Notes: generated by a model not told the origin, from the sequence alone. A stretch of DNA of 64,000 nt from Bacteroidota bacterium (GCA_030706405.1 JAUZOO010000008.1:62001-126000), one strand, 5' to 3'. Shown: positions 9,191 to 18,938, counted from the first letter of the stretch. Made by a program: numbers and translations.

Positions 9191-9597
9191 CAACATCGAG
9201 CAATGGCATGGTTCATTTTTTTACAAAAACTGAATTTCAGATGACTTTCTGCCTTATAAAAGAACCTATTATAATACTTTTAAAGATATTCGGGCACAAG
9301 CCTGTTCTGGAAATTTCAGTGCGGTATGTATGTCATATTTTATGCAGGTACTGATTAGCAAGAAGATAAAGCCTATTTTCCTGTAATTTGCCGATTAATT
9401 CCATTGGTAAGAAGAAAAACTCAGATTTATCGGGAGGTTGAACTATTCCTCCATAAACTTGTTAAATAATTTATACTTATAAATCTACAACTTAAAGCTT
9501 AAACAAATTTCAACTTAGAAAAAAATGCATAATATCAGTTTATATTATTACAATAATTATATTTGTGATACAAGAATTAACTATAAAACCATTATCT

Positions 9598-10422
9598 ATG
9601 AAACAGATTTTCACTAAAAACCTGGCAATTGCAATAGCCTCTTCTGCATTAATTCTGGCTTCCTGCCATGGTAATAAATCGGATAAACAAACCGCTTCAA
9701 CTGCCGATAGCACCAATATTAAAGAAATATCTCAAAATGTAAAAGGCGTAGTATATCCTTTGCCTACTCCATTTGAAATGACCCGTATGCTCAATAATAT
9801 TGGAGCAACCTATGTAAGAGGCATCTTAAATCCGGTTGATAAATCGGAAAAATACTTTACCGAAAAGGCCAAAGCTTTAAATCTTGGTATTTACGGAGCA
9901 GACTTGGCTTATGCCGCAACTTACGAACAAAAACAAGATGTAAAACTGTATTCTCAATCCCTCAAAAAACTGGCTGACGACCTCGGTGTTAACATCGATT
10001 ACAGCAAGTTGCTCTCAGACGAATACAAAGAAAAGCTCAACAATAAGGATACGCTTTCCAATGTCATTACTTCTACTTTTTATGACACCTATAAGGTTCT
10101 TGACCAAAAGAGCAACCCTAACCTGGCAATTATGATGGCTTCCGGAATGTGGATTGAGCTGATGTACATCGCAACTCATATTTCTGAGAACACTTATCAT
10201 TACCCTGGTATTGTTAAAATCATTACCGATCAAAAAGCGTCATACTCCAAACTGATGGATTTGCTGAAAGAACACAACTCGAATGCAGACATCAAAGATC
10301 TTGAATCAAAATTATTGATTCTGAAACCGGTTTTCGACAAGATCGATTCTGGTCTTCATGAAAAAGATTACAACCTCATCCTTTCCACCATTCAATCGGT
10401 AAGAAAGACTCTCGTTTCCTAA
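9598..10422 (+). CDS. conserved Bacteroidota lipoprotein, unknown function
   Basis: About 274 residues from the ATG at 9598, which gives a proper signal peptide. The lipobox is LASC around residue 23. After a short polar linker the mature part is largely helical with no recognised enzyme motif. It should be anchored to the outer or inner membrane after lipidation at the cysteine. A GTP-, metal- or sugar-binding signature is not visible. It is transcribed alone and followed by a terminator at 10461-10494. I recognise it only as a type of lipoprotein common in this phylum. Confidence 0.8.
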   Translation: MKQIFTKNLAIAIASSALILASCHGNKSDKQTASTADSTNIKEISQNVKGVVYPLPTPFEMTRMLNNIGATYVRGILNPVDKSEKYFTEKAKALNLGIYGADLAYAATYEQKQDVKLYSQSLKKLADDLGVNIDYSKLLSDEYKEKLNNKDTLSNVITSTFYDTYKVLDQKSNPNLAIMMASGMWIELMYIATHISENTYHYPGIVKIITDQKASYSKLMDLLKEHNSNADIKDLESKLLILKPVFDKIDSGLHEKDYNLILSTIQSVRKTLVS

Positions 10423-10460
10423 ATTTATAAGCCTTACCATTTGGTAAGAATAATCATATT

Positions 10461-10494
10461 ACAGCCCTTGCCTTACGCAATGGGCTGTTTTTTT
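10461..10494 (+). terminator. intrinsic terminator
   Basis: ACAGCCC and GGGCTGT arms, extended by an imperfect TTG/CAA pairing, are followed by a run of seven T residues. It lies between the lipoprotein gene and the ABC transporter gene. Confidence 0.7.
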
Positions 10495-10507
10495 AAGCGA
10501 CAGATCG

Positions 10508-13500
10508 ATGAACGAATCCATATTACGGGCATTAATGCGTTTGTTTGCCATCGTTGCCGATGTAAACAAAGAAGGGCATTCTGACAACGAACGTGACATT
10601 GTGATGGATTATCTCGACCGGCAATACAGCCACGAAATTGTCCAGAAATACATCAACTACTTTGAGCAACAGGTAAAACATTCCCATCCGGAAATATCTC
10701 ATGCCAGCGATGCCGAAGCTCATAAACAAGACACAATCAATGAAGCTGTTATTACAGAGTTATGCAACCAGATCAACGAAGAGCTGGAACAGGAACAAAA
10801 ACTCACAGCCCTCATTTACCTTCTCGATTTTATAAACCGGGGAGAAGAACTACCTGAAAGCGAACTAAAAACAATTACTACTGTAGCTCAACAGCTTAAA
10901 CTTAAAGAAGACGAATTTAACGATGCCAAGGCATTTACCTTCGGAGAAATAAAGGATATCATCCATAAAGACCGGCTTCTGTTTATCGATTCGCAGGAAT
11001 CGACGGGTGATCCCGAAATAAAGCATTTACCCAACGAAAAGATGGAGGGTCGTATCGTTGTTTTGCATTTAACAAGCAGCGACACTTATGTATTTCGTTA
11101 TTACGGCAGGCTCGACCTTTTCCTCAATGGCCACAATATCAAACCAAACCGTTCATATATCTGGTCGGGTGGTTCGGTTATCAAAAACTCCAAAATAGGG
11201 TCACTGTATTTCAGCCGTATGGCCGGAAAATTTATACAGGCCGGTGTTGAAAGCAAATTTGTTTTCACAGCCGATGATATTGAATTCAACTACCGCAACA
11301 GTAATAATGGAGTAAAACGCTTCAGTCTTACCGAAGAATCGGGCCGGTTAATTGGTATCATCGGAGGCAGTGGTTCCGGAAAATCGACCTTGCTCAATGT
11401 TCTTAACGGAAATATCAGGCCCAAACGAGGCTCCATCCGCATTAACGGACACGACATTCACCAGGAAAAAGAACGGCTGAAAGGGGTAATTGGGTTTGTG
11501 CCGCAAGACGACTTGCTTATTAAGGAGCTTACGGTATTCCAGAATCTTTACTACAACGCCAAACTTTGTTTTAGTAACTATTCGGAAGACCAGATAAAAC
11601 AACTGGTTGAACGCGCACTCGTAGATTTTGATTTGATAGAAGCCCGCGACCTCAACGTTGGCGATGCCTTTACCACCATTCTCAGCGGAGGACAACGGAA
11701 ACGGCTTAACATTGCCCTCGAACTCATCCGCGAGCCATCTATCCTGTTTGTTGACGAGCCAAACTCAGGGCTTTCGTCAGCCGACTCTGAAAAAGTTATT
11801 ACCTTACTCAAGCGCCAGGCGTTAAAGGGAAAACTTGTAATCTCCAACATTCACCAACCTTCTTCGGACGTATTTAAAATGTTCGACAAGCTGTTGGTTA
11901 TGGACCAGGGGGGACGCATCATCTACTACGGGAACCCGATAATGGCTATCACTTACTTTAAACGTGCTTCGCATTATGCCGATGCCGAAGAAAGCGAATG
12001 CCTGAGCTGTGGTAACATCAACGCCGACCAGATTCTTCGCATTGTTGAAGCCCGCGTGGTGGATGCTAACGGAAGGCTGACCCGTAAGCGCAAAACATCA
12101 CCCGAGGAATGGTACAAGATGTACCTTCGCGATATTGATGTGAAAGTACGTAAAACCCAACGCGAGCACGACTCGTCTGTACCAAAGAATAACTTCAGCA
12201 TCCCTAACCACTTTAAGCAGTTTAAAATCTTCCTGAAACGGGATATTCTGGCCAAATTCCACAACAAACAGTATTTGTTTATCAATACTGTTGAGGCTCC
12301 TTTGCTGGCATTTATCCTGGCATTCTTTACCAAAAACTTCACCATAATAGAAGGGGTTCCCCGCTACATTTTTGGCGAAAACACAAATATTCCGGCTTAT
12401 TTGTTTATGTCGGTAATTGTTGCGCTTTTTCTGGGTTTGGTAATCAGTGCCGAAGAGATATTTAAAGACCGAAAAATTCTTAAACGAGAGAAGTTCCTCA
12501 ACCTTAGCCGGTCGAGCTACATGTTTTCTAAAATTATGATTCTCTTTAGTATTTCGGCCCTCCAAATGCTAGCCTTTGTACTTATCGGCAATTCCATGCT
12601 GGGCATAAAGGGAATGGGATTTCACTACTGGCTTATTCTGTTTACCACCTCATGCTGGGCCAATCTCATCGGGTTAAATATCTCGGCAGGACTAAACTCG
12701 GTAGTAACCATCTATATCCTTGTTCCGCTGATTCTTGTACCACAGCTGCTTTTCAGCGGAGTTGTGGTGGAATTTAACAAGATGCATAACAGAATTGCCG
12801 ACGAAAAAAATGTTCCCGTCATTGGCGATATGATGACTTCGCGATGGGCCTACGAAGCCCTGATGGTGGCTCAGTTTAAGGACAATCAATTCGAAAAGTA
12901 TTTCTACTCTTCGGAAAAAGTGGCACGCAATGCGATTTACTACAAATCGTACGAAATACCAGAACTGCGTATGCTTATTAGCGAAAGTAACGACCTTAAA
13001 TCAAGAAATATCGACACAATCAAACTGGGACATCGTCTTTTGATTGTAAAAAACGAACTTCTTAAAATTTGCAAGGATCTGAACTGGAGCGTACCCAAAA
13101 CTATTGACAGTGTAAACGTTGCTAATTATAATACTAAAATTTCCAATTCGGTAATCTCGTTCATCAATAAGTCGGAAAAAGAATACATTCGACAATACAA
13201 CGACGCGATAAACGAACGCGACAGTCGTTATGATAAACTGGTAAAACAACTTGGAGGCGACGACAAATTTGTAGTATTCAAACAAACTTATTACAATAAG
13301 CAGGTTGCCGATATTGTCACCAACGAGAAGGAAATAACCGAATATTCAATTCAGGATGGAGAAATGGTACGCATTAAAGATGCCGTTTACCGTACTCCTG
13401 ATTCCCGCAACTGGAGGTCGCATTTTTATGCTCCGATAAAACATTTTCTATCAATGAAGTTGGACACTTTCTGGTTTAACCTGATGTTTATATGGATGTT

Positions 13501-13657
13501 TAGCGGGTTCCTGTTCGTATTGTTATATTATGATATTCTCCGCAGAATTATTCTCTATTTCGATACACTTCGCCTCAACAGGTACAACCGACGCAGGTTT
13601 TTAAGACTCTGGGTTTCGGAACAGCCTGATATGTGGAAATCTGGTTCATCCAAATAG
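10508..13657 (+). CDS. large ABC transporter, fused ATPase and membrane domains (ABCG-like)
   Basis: A 1049-residue half-transporter. Residues 1-150 form a helical domain resembling TerB-like regions. Residues 180-260 could be an FHA-like beta segment. The ATPase domain has Walker A GGSGSGKST near 286, signature LSGGQRKRLN near 394 and Walker B ILFVDEPNSGL. The C-terminal half holds about six membrane helices, with a large hydrophilic loop between roughly residues 790 and 970. The ATPase-then-membrane order is that of ABCG/White-type exporters, so it probably works as a homodimer. The cargo is unknown. A terminator follows at 13671. Confidence 0.88.
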   Translation: MNESILRALMRLFAIVADVNKEGHSDNERDIVMDYLDRQYSHEIVQKYINYFEQQVKHSHPEISHASDAEAHKQDTINEAVITELCNQINEELEQEQKLTALIYLLDFINRGEELPESELKTITTVAQQLKLKEDEFNDAKAFTFGEIKDIIHKDRLLFIDSQESTGDPEIKHLPNEKMEGRIVVLHLTSSDTYVFRYYGRLDLFLNGHNIKPNRSYIWSGGSVIKNSKIGSLYFSRMAGKFIQAGVESKFVFTADDIEFNYRNSNNGVKRFSLTEESGRLIGIIGGSGSGKSTLLNVLNGNIRPKRGSIRINGHDIHQEKERLKGVIGFVPQDDLLIKELTVFQNLYYNAKLCFSNYSEDQIKQLVERALVDFDLIEARDLNVGDAFTTILSGGQRKRLNIALELIREPSILFVDEPNSGLSSADSEKVITLLKRQALKGKLVISNIHQPSSDVFKMFDKLLVMDQGGRIIYYGNPIMAITYFKRASHYADAEESECLSCGNINADQILRIVEARVVDANGRLTRKRKTSPEEWYKMYLRDIDVKVRKTQREHDSSVPKNNFSIPNHFKQFKIFLKRDILAKFHNKQYLFINTVEAPLLAFILAFFTKNFTIIEGVPRYIFGENTNIPAYLFMSVIVALFLGLVISAEEIFKDRKILKREKFLNLSRSSYMFSKIMILFSISALQMLAFVLIGNSMLGIKGMGFHYWLILFTTSCWANLIGLNISAGLNSVVTIYILVPLILVPQLLFSGVVVEFNKMHNRIADEKNVPVIGDMMTSRWAYEALMVAQFKDNQFEKYFYSSEKVARNAIYYKSYEIPELRMLISESNDLKSRNIDTIKLGHRLLIVKNELLKICKDLNWSVPKTIDSVNVANYNTKISNSVISFINKSEKEYIRQYNDAINERDSRYDKLVKQLGGDDKFVVFKQTYYNKQVADIVTNEKEITEYSIQDGEMVRIKDAVYRTPDSRNWRSHFYAPIKHFLSMKLDTFWFNLMFIWMFSGFLFVLLYYDILRRIILYFDTLRLNRYNRRRFLRLWVSEQPDMWKSGSSK

Positions 13658-13670
13658 TTTAAAGCAGTAA

Positions 13671-13715
13671 AAAGAAAGCCGTCGGAAATTATAATCTGGC
13701 GGCTTTCTTTTTTTA
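13671..13715 (+). terminator. intrinsic terminator after ABC transporter
   Basis: AAAGAAAGCCGTC and GGCGGCTTTCTTT arms with a poly-T tail lie 14 bp past the stop codon. Confidence 0.7.
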
Positions 13716-13845
13716 ATCAATAGCCGCATAAAACCTTTAACTTGCTCACGAAGATTTAAGTATTGTTTAAATTTTCTCAAAAAGAAGTAGCAATTATCCG
13801 GTTAATGTCTGACCTTTGCTTTTGCAACAATTAAAAACCCCATTT

Positions 13846-15546
13846 ATGCCAATCTCTCATCGTCGAATTCCTGTTCTGCCGGAATGTCCGCGAATCCGTC
13901 CCATTGCCGGGCATATCTCCAGGTCTTATCCGGTCGGTCGACATAGTTTTTCACGGGCATGCCAGGGAAAAACATTAACCCTGACCATTACCACGGAAGA
14001 CCCTATTCCCGCAAATATTCAGGCGAACCTTCAAACAACCATGAACTCGGAAGATGGCATCGCATGGAACACCGTTCCGTTCAAACGACGCGATGCGCGC
14101 ACGCTGGTATGTCATATTAAACCTAAACATCCGGGTCTTCATTCTTTCCGTGCCGAATACTCATTGGATAAAGGCGCTACATGGCTCAGAGACAGTGTCC
14201 CCGATGCCTGGGTTTTGGTTGATCCGCCACAGGTTGACGGATTGCGTATTTATACGTTGATACCCACCGTATCCGGAACTATTGCCGACTGGAAAGCCGA
14301 CCTTAAACGTATCCGCGAAATGGGATTCAATGCCATTCACCTGCTTCCGATAACAGCACTCGACATTTCCGAAAGTCCTTATTCAGCATACGATTTTTTT
14401 GATATAGACCACAGCTACCTAAGTAAAGAATCAGGAAAAAACGGTTTATCAGAATTAGGCGAGTTTGTAGCCGAAGCCAAAGCGCAAAACATACGGCTTT
14501 GTTTTGATTTGGTACTGAATCATGTTGGCGTAAATAGTAAGATGGCATGTAAGGCTCCGGATTGGATTGTACCCGATCCCGGACAGTCCGACGGGTTTCA
14601 GCGGGCACGTTATTGGTGTCACCTGGGATGGTGTTCGTGGAACGACCTGGTCCTTATCAACTACGAACATCCATCAGAGTCGATTCGTGCACAAATATGG
14701 TCGTACATGATAGATTATGCCTTGTTTTGGGCAAAATATGCCAATGATACGGGCGGATTTGTACGTTTTGACAACCTGCACAGCAGCGATCCCGATTTTG
14801 TTCAGGCGCTTACCCATGCTTTGCATTCGGAATTTCCAAATGTTGGTATCCTTGCCGAATATTTCGCCGACGAAACAACCTTGCTGCATACAGGTCCTCA
14901 ATGGGGATTAAACCTCAACCTGGCAACCCCCTGGGATTACAAATTTGTTCCTCAGCTTCGCGAATACCTTAATTACATTCACCGTGTATCTAAACACATA
15001 CGGTATTATATGCCTGTCACCTCGCACGATTCAGGTGCCCCTGCACAAGAATTTGGCAGCCCCGAGTCAATCGTTCCTCGCTATATTGCTGCGGCATTAA
15101 TGGGTACTGGAGCTACGGGAATCATTCAGGGAGTAGAATTCGGAGAACTCCAAAAAATCGAATTTATCGGGAGAAAACAAAAGATACAATTCCCCGACGA
15201 ACCAATATTCGGGCGCTTTATAGGTCAGGTTAACGCTATCCTTAACGAATATCCGGCTTTTCGGCACGGCGGAAACTTCCAGTTTGTTGATAATGACCAT
15301 GCGGCAATAATCGCTGCGTTTCGGAAGGATATAGATATGCAAGATTTAGGCTTTCTGGTAGTTTGCAATTTCGACATATACTCTCCGCAACACATTTTTA
15401 TCGATTTAACTTCCGTTCTTGGACCAGAAGAGTCTTTCTCCTATTGCGAATTACTGAGTGGCGAAACACAAACCATTGAAAAACCTCATATAGAGCTTCA
15501 ATTACACCAAAGTTCGGCACAAGTTTTCAGGTTTTTTAAAAGCTGA
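13846..15546 (+). CDS. GH13 alpha-amylase-family enzyme
   Basis: About 566 residues from the ATG at 13846. An in-frame TTG lies 30 bp upstream. Residues 1-125 form a beta-rich, carbohydrate-module-like domain. The TIM barrel follows, with DLVLNHVG (conserved region I), nucleophile D309 in VRFDNLHSS, acid/base E338 in ILAEYF and transition-state stabiliser D395 in SHDSG. The DNLHS sequence recalls the amylase half of eukaryote-type glycogen debranching enzymes and GlgE-like transferases, so an alpha-1,4-glucan transferase or hydrolase is likely. The N-terminus has no signal peptide, which suggests a cytoplasmic role in glycogen metabolism. No other glycogen gene is adjacent. Confidence 0.85.
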   Translation: MPISHRRIPVLPECPRIRPIAGHISRSYPVGRHSFSRACQGKTLTLTITTEDPIPANIQANLQTTMNSEDGIAWNTVPFKRRDARTLVCHIKPKHPGLHSFRAEYSLDKGATWLRDSVPDAWVLVDPPQVDGLRIYTLIPTVSGTIADWKADLKRIREMGFNAIHLLPITALDISESPYSAYDFFDIDHSYLSKESGKNGLSELGEFVAEAKAQNIRLCFDLVLNHVGVNSKMACKAPDWIVPDPGQSDGFQRARYWCHLGWCSWNDLVLINYEHPSESIRAQIWSYMIDYALFWAKYANDTGGFVRFDNLHSSDPDFVQALTHALHSEFPNVGILAEYFADETTLLHTGPQWGLNLNLATPWDYKFVPQLREYLNYIHRVSKHIRYYMPVTSHDSGAPAQEFGSPESIVPRYIAAALMGTGATGIIQGVEFGELQKIEFIGRKQKIQFPDEPIFGRFIGQVNAILNEYPAFRHGGNFQFVDNDHAAIIAAFRKDIDMQDLGFLVVCNFDIYSPQHIFIDLTSVLGPEESFSYCELLSGETQTIEKPHIELQLHQSSAQVFRFFKS

Positions 15547-15679
15547 TAAAAAGTAAACGATAACGGATATTGCAAATGGTTTTGGGTTAACGAAATATTA
15601 TTGATTCCGAATAATTGCCGCAAACCATTTGCTCATTGCATACACTTATGCAACCTTATAAATTTACATAGTTTAAGGA

Positions 15680-15931
15680 AATAGTCTCCAAACTTCTTTT
15701 GTATCCCTGAAAATTTAAAATGTATCCCTACAAATGGTATTTATAGAGATACATTCATTTTTTGCATCCCTGCAAATAAAAAAAGCTTCCGTAAAAATTT
15801 AAGATGTTTACTTACAAATTTCATTTGTATCCATGCAAATGAAATTTGTAAGGATATTAACATTAATTGTATGGGTACATGCAACGTATGTATTTATACA
15901 ATTAACGTTTGTATGGCTGCATTTACCGTTT
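15680..15931. repeat. 21-bp-period degenerate tandem repeat array, about 12 units
   Basis: Units begin at 15680, 15701, 15722, 15743, 15764, 15785, 15806, 15827, 15848, 15869, 15890 and 15911, exactly 21 bp apart. The approximate consensus is GTATCCCTGCAAATTTAAAAT. Several units (15722, 15764, 15827) are themselves imperfect dyads. Units at 15743 and after 15848 are more diverged but keep the GTA-G phase. The array contains stop codons and is not coding. It ends 141 bp before the FnIII-domain gene. A similar array with the same period occurs at 47183-47350. Twenty-one bp is two helical turns, so AT-rich halves would fall on one face of the DNA. Confidence 0.8.
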
Positions 15932-16072
15932 ATTTTGTTAGTCAATAAAAAGTAAAGGTTTATCAATACAAAACGAATGTTTTATAAAAAACATGATAAC
16001 AATAACTTACAAGTTTAATCATTTTTTCATACTTTCGGTTTAGTTAATTTAATATTTGCAATCTCTACTTGT

Positions 16073-16687
16073 ATGAAACATTTTATCATTTATAACTTTT
16101 CGAGGATCAGCGACCCGGAGTTTTTACTGCGAGCTGACAATGTTATTAACCAAATGTCCGAAAACCCTAATTTTCCAAACCCGGTACCCTCCATCGAAAG
16201 TATCCGTACTTTACGCGATGAATTTAACGATTGTTTGTTGGCCTGTATGGATGGCGGGAAACGTACTTTTTCGATTAAAGATCAAAAAAGAGAGGAACTT
16301 CGTAATGCGTTACGGCATCTTGCAATGTATGTAATGGCTGTTAGCGACAATGATGTTAATATTCTTGCTTCGTCGGGCTTTGAACTACGGCGCGAAAAAT
16401 CCCCCATCGGATTACTTGATAAACCTCAGAATTTTACGATACAACCAGGGCCTTTTCCCGGTTCGGTAAAGGTTTCGCTTGACGTATTACACGGAGCCAA
16501 CGTTTATGTTTATCAATATGCCCCAACGCCAATTGTCCCGGAATCGATATGGACCACGGAGCTTGGAACCTCGTCCATTACAATTAATGGGCTTACGCTT
16601 GGCAAAGAATATAGTTTTAGGGTGGCAGGTAAGGGAACCTCCAAGGATCTGATCTTTTCCAATATTATTAGCCGGTATATTGCTTAA
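16073..16687 (+). CDS. short FnIII-domain protein, unknown function
   Basis: 204 residues with no signal peptide. Residues 1-115 are helical (a DPEFLLRADNVINQM start and a SIKDQKREELRNALRHLAMYV helix). Residues 120-204 form a fibronectin type III-like beta sandwich. This two-part arrangement is recognisable from many Bacteroidota proteins of unknown role. The 21-bp repeat array lies directly upstream, which raises the possibility that the protein binds or is controlled by it, but nothing in the sequence proves this. An inverted repeat lies at 16731-16761 after the gene. Confidence 0.8.
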   Translation: MKHFIIYNFSRISDPEFLLRADNVINQMSENPNFPNPVPSIESIRTLRDEFNDCLLACMDGGKRTFSIKDQKREELRNALRHLAMYVMAVSDNDVNILASSGFELRREKSPIGLLDKPQNFTIQPGPFPGSVKVSLDVLHGANVYVYQYAPTPIVPESIWTTELGTSSITINGLTLGKEYSFRVAGKGTSKDLIFSNIISRYIA

Positions 16688-16730
16688 TACAATAGTCTGC
16701 CTTTTTTAAAAACATAAGGCCGAAAACTTT

Positions 16731-16761
16731 ACTTTTTGAGCCATTACCCGGTTCAAAAAGT
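16731..16761. repeat. inverted repeat after FnIII gene
   Basis: ACTTTTTGAGCC and GGTTCAAAAAGT form a stem of about 12 bp with a short loop, 44 bp past the stop codon. There is no T-run, so it may be a weak terminator or an operator-like palindrome. The rest of 16688-17117 is AT-rich and shows no gene. It must contain the promoter for the following operon, but I could not fix it. Confidence 0.45.
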
Positions 16762-17117
16762 GTTAAACAACATTTGCTTTTTTGTCTGTTTGAGGTTTAA
16801 CAAAAAGGAATAAAAGTTAACTTACCACGCTAATTTTGGTTTATTTTATAGCAACTCAATACTAACATAATTCAGGTTATCATGAAAGAATAGTTATTAA
16901 GGAGCCTACAAATTTTTAGAAATAAAATTATTATGCAAGCAAATAATACGGATATAATCGCAATTAAAAGTAATTATTGAGATGTTAACGTTCATTGTAA
17001 AAAAAGACAGTCAACACACATTTGTCTCATTTGCAAAATCTAACACACGACCTGTTGCTTCAATTTTTAAAAGAGCCAAATTTTGCATGCGCACAGCAAA
17101 AATAAAAATTTAACATT

Positions 17118-17510
17118 ATGAAAATTCGAACTGATTTTGTGACTAATAGTAGTTCTGTAAGTTTTATAGTTACTATGAACTTAAGTATGCTTGATAGGTT
17201 CTTAGATACTTATGAAGAAAAATTTAACACAGGGGAAAAAAGAGCAATTGAGGTTCTTAAAGAAGAATTGGTAAAAAAGGGAACAAGAGTAATGTTAGAG
17301 GGTATTGAGATATATACTAAGCACTTTAAGTTTGATACTAGTGGAGATTGCATGTTTTCAGATTCATACGATAAGCCATATGAAGAAATAGACTTTTCTG
17401 CTTTTGAAGAAAAAGACATATGGGCTTTAATCTATGGTGAATTTATTGCAAAAAATAGAATAAGTAATGTTGAAGGATTTGGTGTTACTAAAGTTGACAC
17501 CTCTTTATAA
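17118..17510 (+). CDS. small protein with MKIR-DFVTNSSSVSF N-terminus, copy A
   Basis: 130 residues, soluble and acidic. The first 17 residues are MKIRTDFVTNSSSVSFI, and the C-terminus ends with a GEFI...ISN.EGFGVTKVD block. Its downstream neighbour, also 130 residues, shares both ends, while the middles differ. Small proteins beginning MKIRxDFVTNSSSSSF are, from memory, a recurrent class of unknown function. A radical SAM gene follows two genes later, so this may be a substrate, a leader-bearing precursor or a partner of that enzyme. It contains few cysteines (one), which argues against a thioether-rich peptide. It opens a tight four-gene AT-rich operon. Confidence 0.85.
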   Translation: MKIRTDFVTNSSSVSFIVTMNLSMLDRFLDTYEEKFNTGEKRAIEVLKEELVKKGTRVMLEGIEIYTKHFKFDTSGDCMFSDSYDKPYEEIDFSAFEEKDIWALIYGEFIAKNRISNVEGFGVTKVDTSL

Positions 17511-17521
17511 AATTAAAAACA

Positions 17522-17914
17522 ATGAAAATACGCAGTGACTTTGTTACCAATAGTAGTTCTGTTAGCTTCATTATTACCATGCATAAGAAAATTGTTGAAG
17601 TCTTTGAAAGGTGGTATGGAGAATCAGCAGCAATTGAGTATAAAACTATTAGAGATACATTGAAAACCTATATGTTAGATAATGGAACAAGAACTTTTCT
17701 TGAAGCAGAGGAAATATATGTCAAGAAAATACAATTCAATGATGATGATGGAGTTACGATAGATAAAGAGCTATTAAAACAAGAAAATAAAGAACTTGAT
17801 TTTAGTAATATAGAAGAAGATGAGTTATGGAACTACATTCGAGGAGAGTATATATTAAATGGAAAATTAAGTAATATTCGAGGTTTTGGAGTAACTCAGG
17901 TTGATCAATACTAA
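17522..17914 (+). CDS. small protein with MKIR-DFVTNSSSVSF N-terminus, copy B
   Basis: 130 residues, paralogous to the gene 11 bp upstream. It starts MKIRSDFVTNSSSVSFI and ends with a GEYI...LSNIRGFGVTQVD block. It has no cysteine and no signal peptide, and a central acidic stretch surrounds residues 77-100. Its stop codon TAA directly abuts the ATG of the radical SAM gene (TAAATG), which points to translational coupling. The duplication with conserved ends suggests that the N-terminal Ser-rich segment and C-terminal GFGVT block are recognition surfaces, while the middle diverges. Confidence 0.85.
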   Translation: MKIRSDFVTNSSSVSFIITMHKKIVEVFERWYGESAAIEYKTIRDTLKTYMLDNGTRTFLEAEEIYVKKIQFNDDDGVTIDKELLKQENKELDFSNIEEDELWNYIRGEYILNGKLSNIRGFGVTQVDQY

Positions 17915-18937
17915 ATGAAAATTAGAAGACACATAGGTGATTATAATTTCATTGCTGACCAAGAATCAGGAATGACGTTTCGGTGGGGCAAAACTTTCAA
18001 AGATAACCCCAATTTTGCCCCAGTACCTGAACTTGTTGATATTTCTATTTCCAATCATTGCAGCAAGGGATGTGATTATTGTTATCGAAATAGTAAGCCA
18101 GATAATTCTTTTATGTCTCTTGATGATTATAAGTTTGTTTTATCAAGTCTTAATCATCAAAAATATGGCAATGTTTTTCAAGTTGCATTAGGTGGTGGAG
18201 AACCTTTAGAACATCCGGAAATACTTGAAATATTAAATATTACTAGGCAGTTTAATATAGTTCCTAATTTTACAACGAATGGTAAAAATATTACTCAATC
18301 AATAATTGATAATATATATGGAAAAGTTGGCGCAGTTGCGGTATCATTAAATAACATGAATGATATAAGTAATTCAAAAATTAAGCTTCTAATAAATGGT
18401 GGCATTCGGACAAATATTCACTATGTAATTGATAGAAATAATATAAAACAAGCAATTCAAATATTAAAAGGAGACTTCAACGAAAACCTAAAAAGAATCA
18501 ATGCTTTAATATTTCTAACATATAAACCATCAGGGCGAGGAAACTTAGAAAATATTTTAGTAACCAATTCTGTATTAAATGATTTTATTGAATTAATTGA
18601 TAATAGTAAAGCTAGTTGTAATATTGGTTTTGATGCGTGTTTTGTGCCAATGTTAATGAGGTTCACTAAGACTAATATTGATTTTATAGATTCTTGTGAA
18701 GTTGGATTTTTTTCTGTTTATATTGATGAAAATCTCAGGGTTTCGCCTTGTTCATTTTCCAACAATACAAATAGTTATAGTCTTAATGAATTTGACTTTT
18801 ATGACATTTGGCTTAATAAGTTTGACAGTTTTAGAACGAAAGTAACCAATGCTTGCATTCAGGAGTGTAATGCCAAAAATATTTGTAAAGGGTGTTGCCA
18901 TTATTTCCCTGAAATAACAACCTGCTTTAAGAATTAA
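17915..18937 (+). CDS. radical SAM enzyme with SPASM-like C-terminal cysteines
   Basis: 340 residues. The radical SAM motif C49-x3-C53-x2-C56 (CSKGCDYC) binds the 4Fe-4S cluster that cleaves S-adenosylmethionine, and GGGEP at 93-97 contacts the methionine moiety. The C-terminal region has cysteines at 235, 242, 261, 279, 314, 318, 324, 327, 328 and 337, a pattern like the SPASM/twitch auxiliary-cluster domains of peptide-modifying enzymes. It also starts with MKIR. It abuts the second small-protein gene and is one base from the STAND gene. The likely role is post-translational modification of one of the co-encoded proteins. The chemistry cannot be predicted. Confidence 0.88.
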   Translation: MKIRRHIGDYNFIADQESGMTFRWGKTFKDNPNFAPVPELVDISISNHCSKGCDYCYRNSKPDNSFMSLDDYKFVLSSLNHQKYGNVFQVALGGGEPLEHPEILEILNITRQFNIVPNFTTNGKNITQSIIDNIYGKVGAVAVSLNNMNDISNSKIKLLINGGIRTNIHYVIDRNNIKQAIQILKGDFNENLKRINALIFLTYKPSGRGNLENILVTNSVLNDFIELIDNSKASCNIGFDACFVPMLMRFTKTNIDFIDSCEVGFFSVYIDENLRVSPCSFSNNTNSYSLNEFDFYDIWLNKFDSFRTKVTNACIQECNAKNICKGCCHYFPEITTCFKN

Positions 18938-18938
18938 T

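Noticed and set aside
15680-15931. Possible CRISPR array
   Set aside because: The 21-bp units are contiguous and degenerate with no unique spacers, and no cas genes are present.
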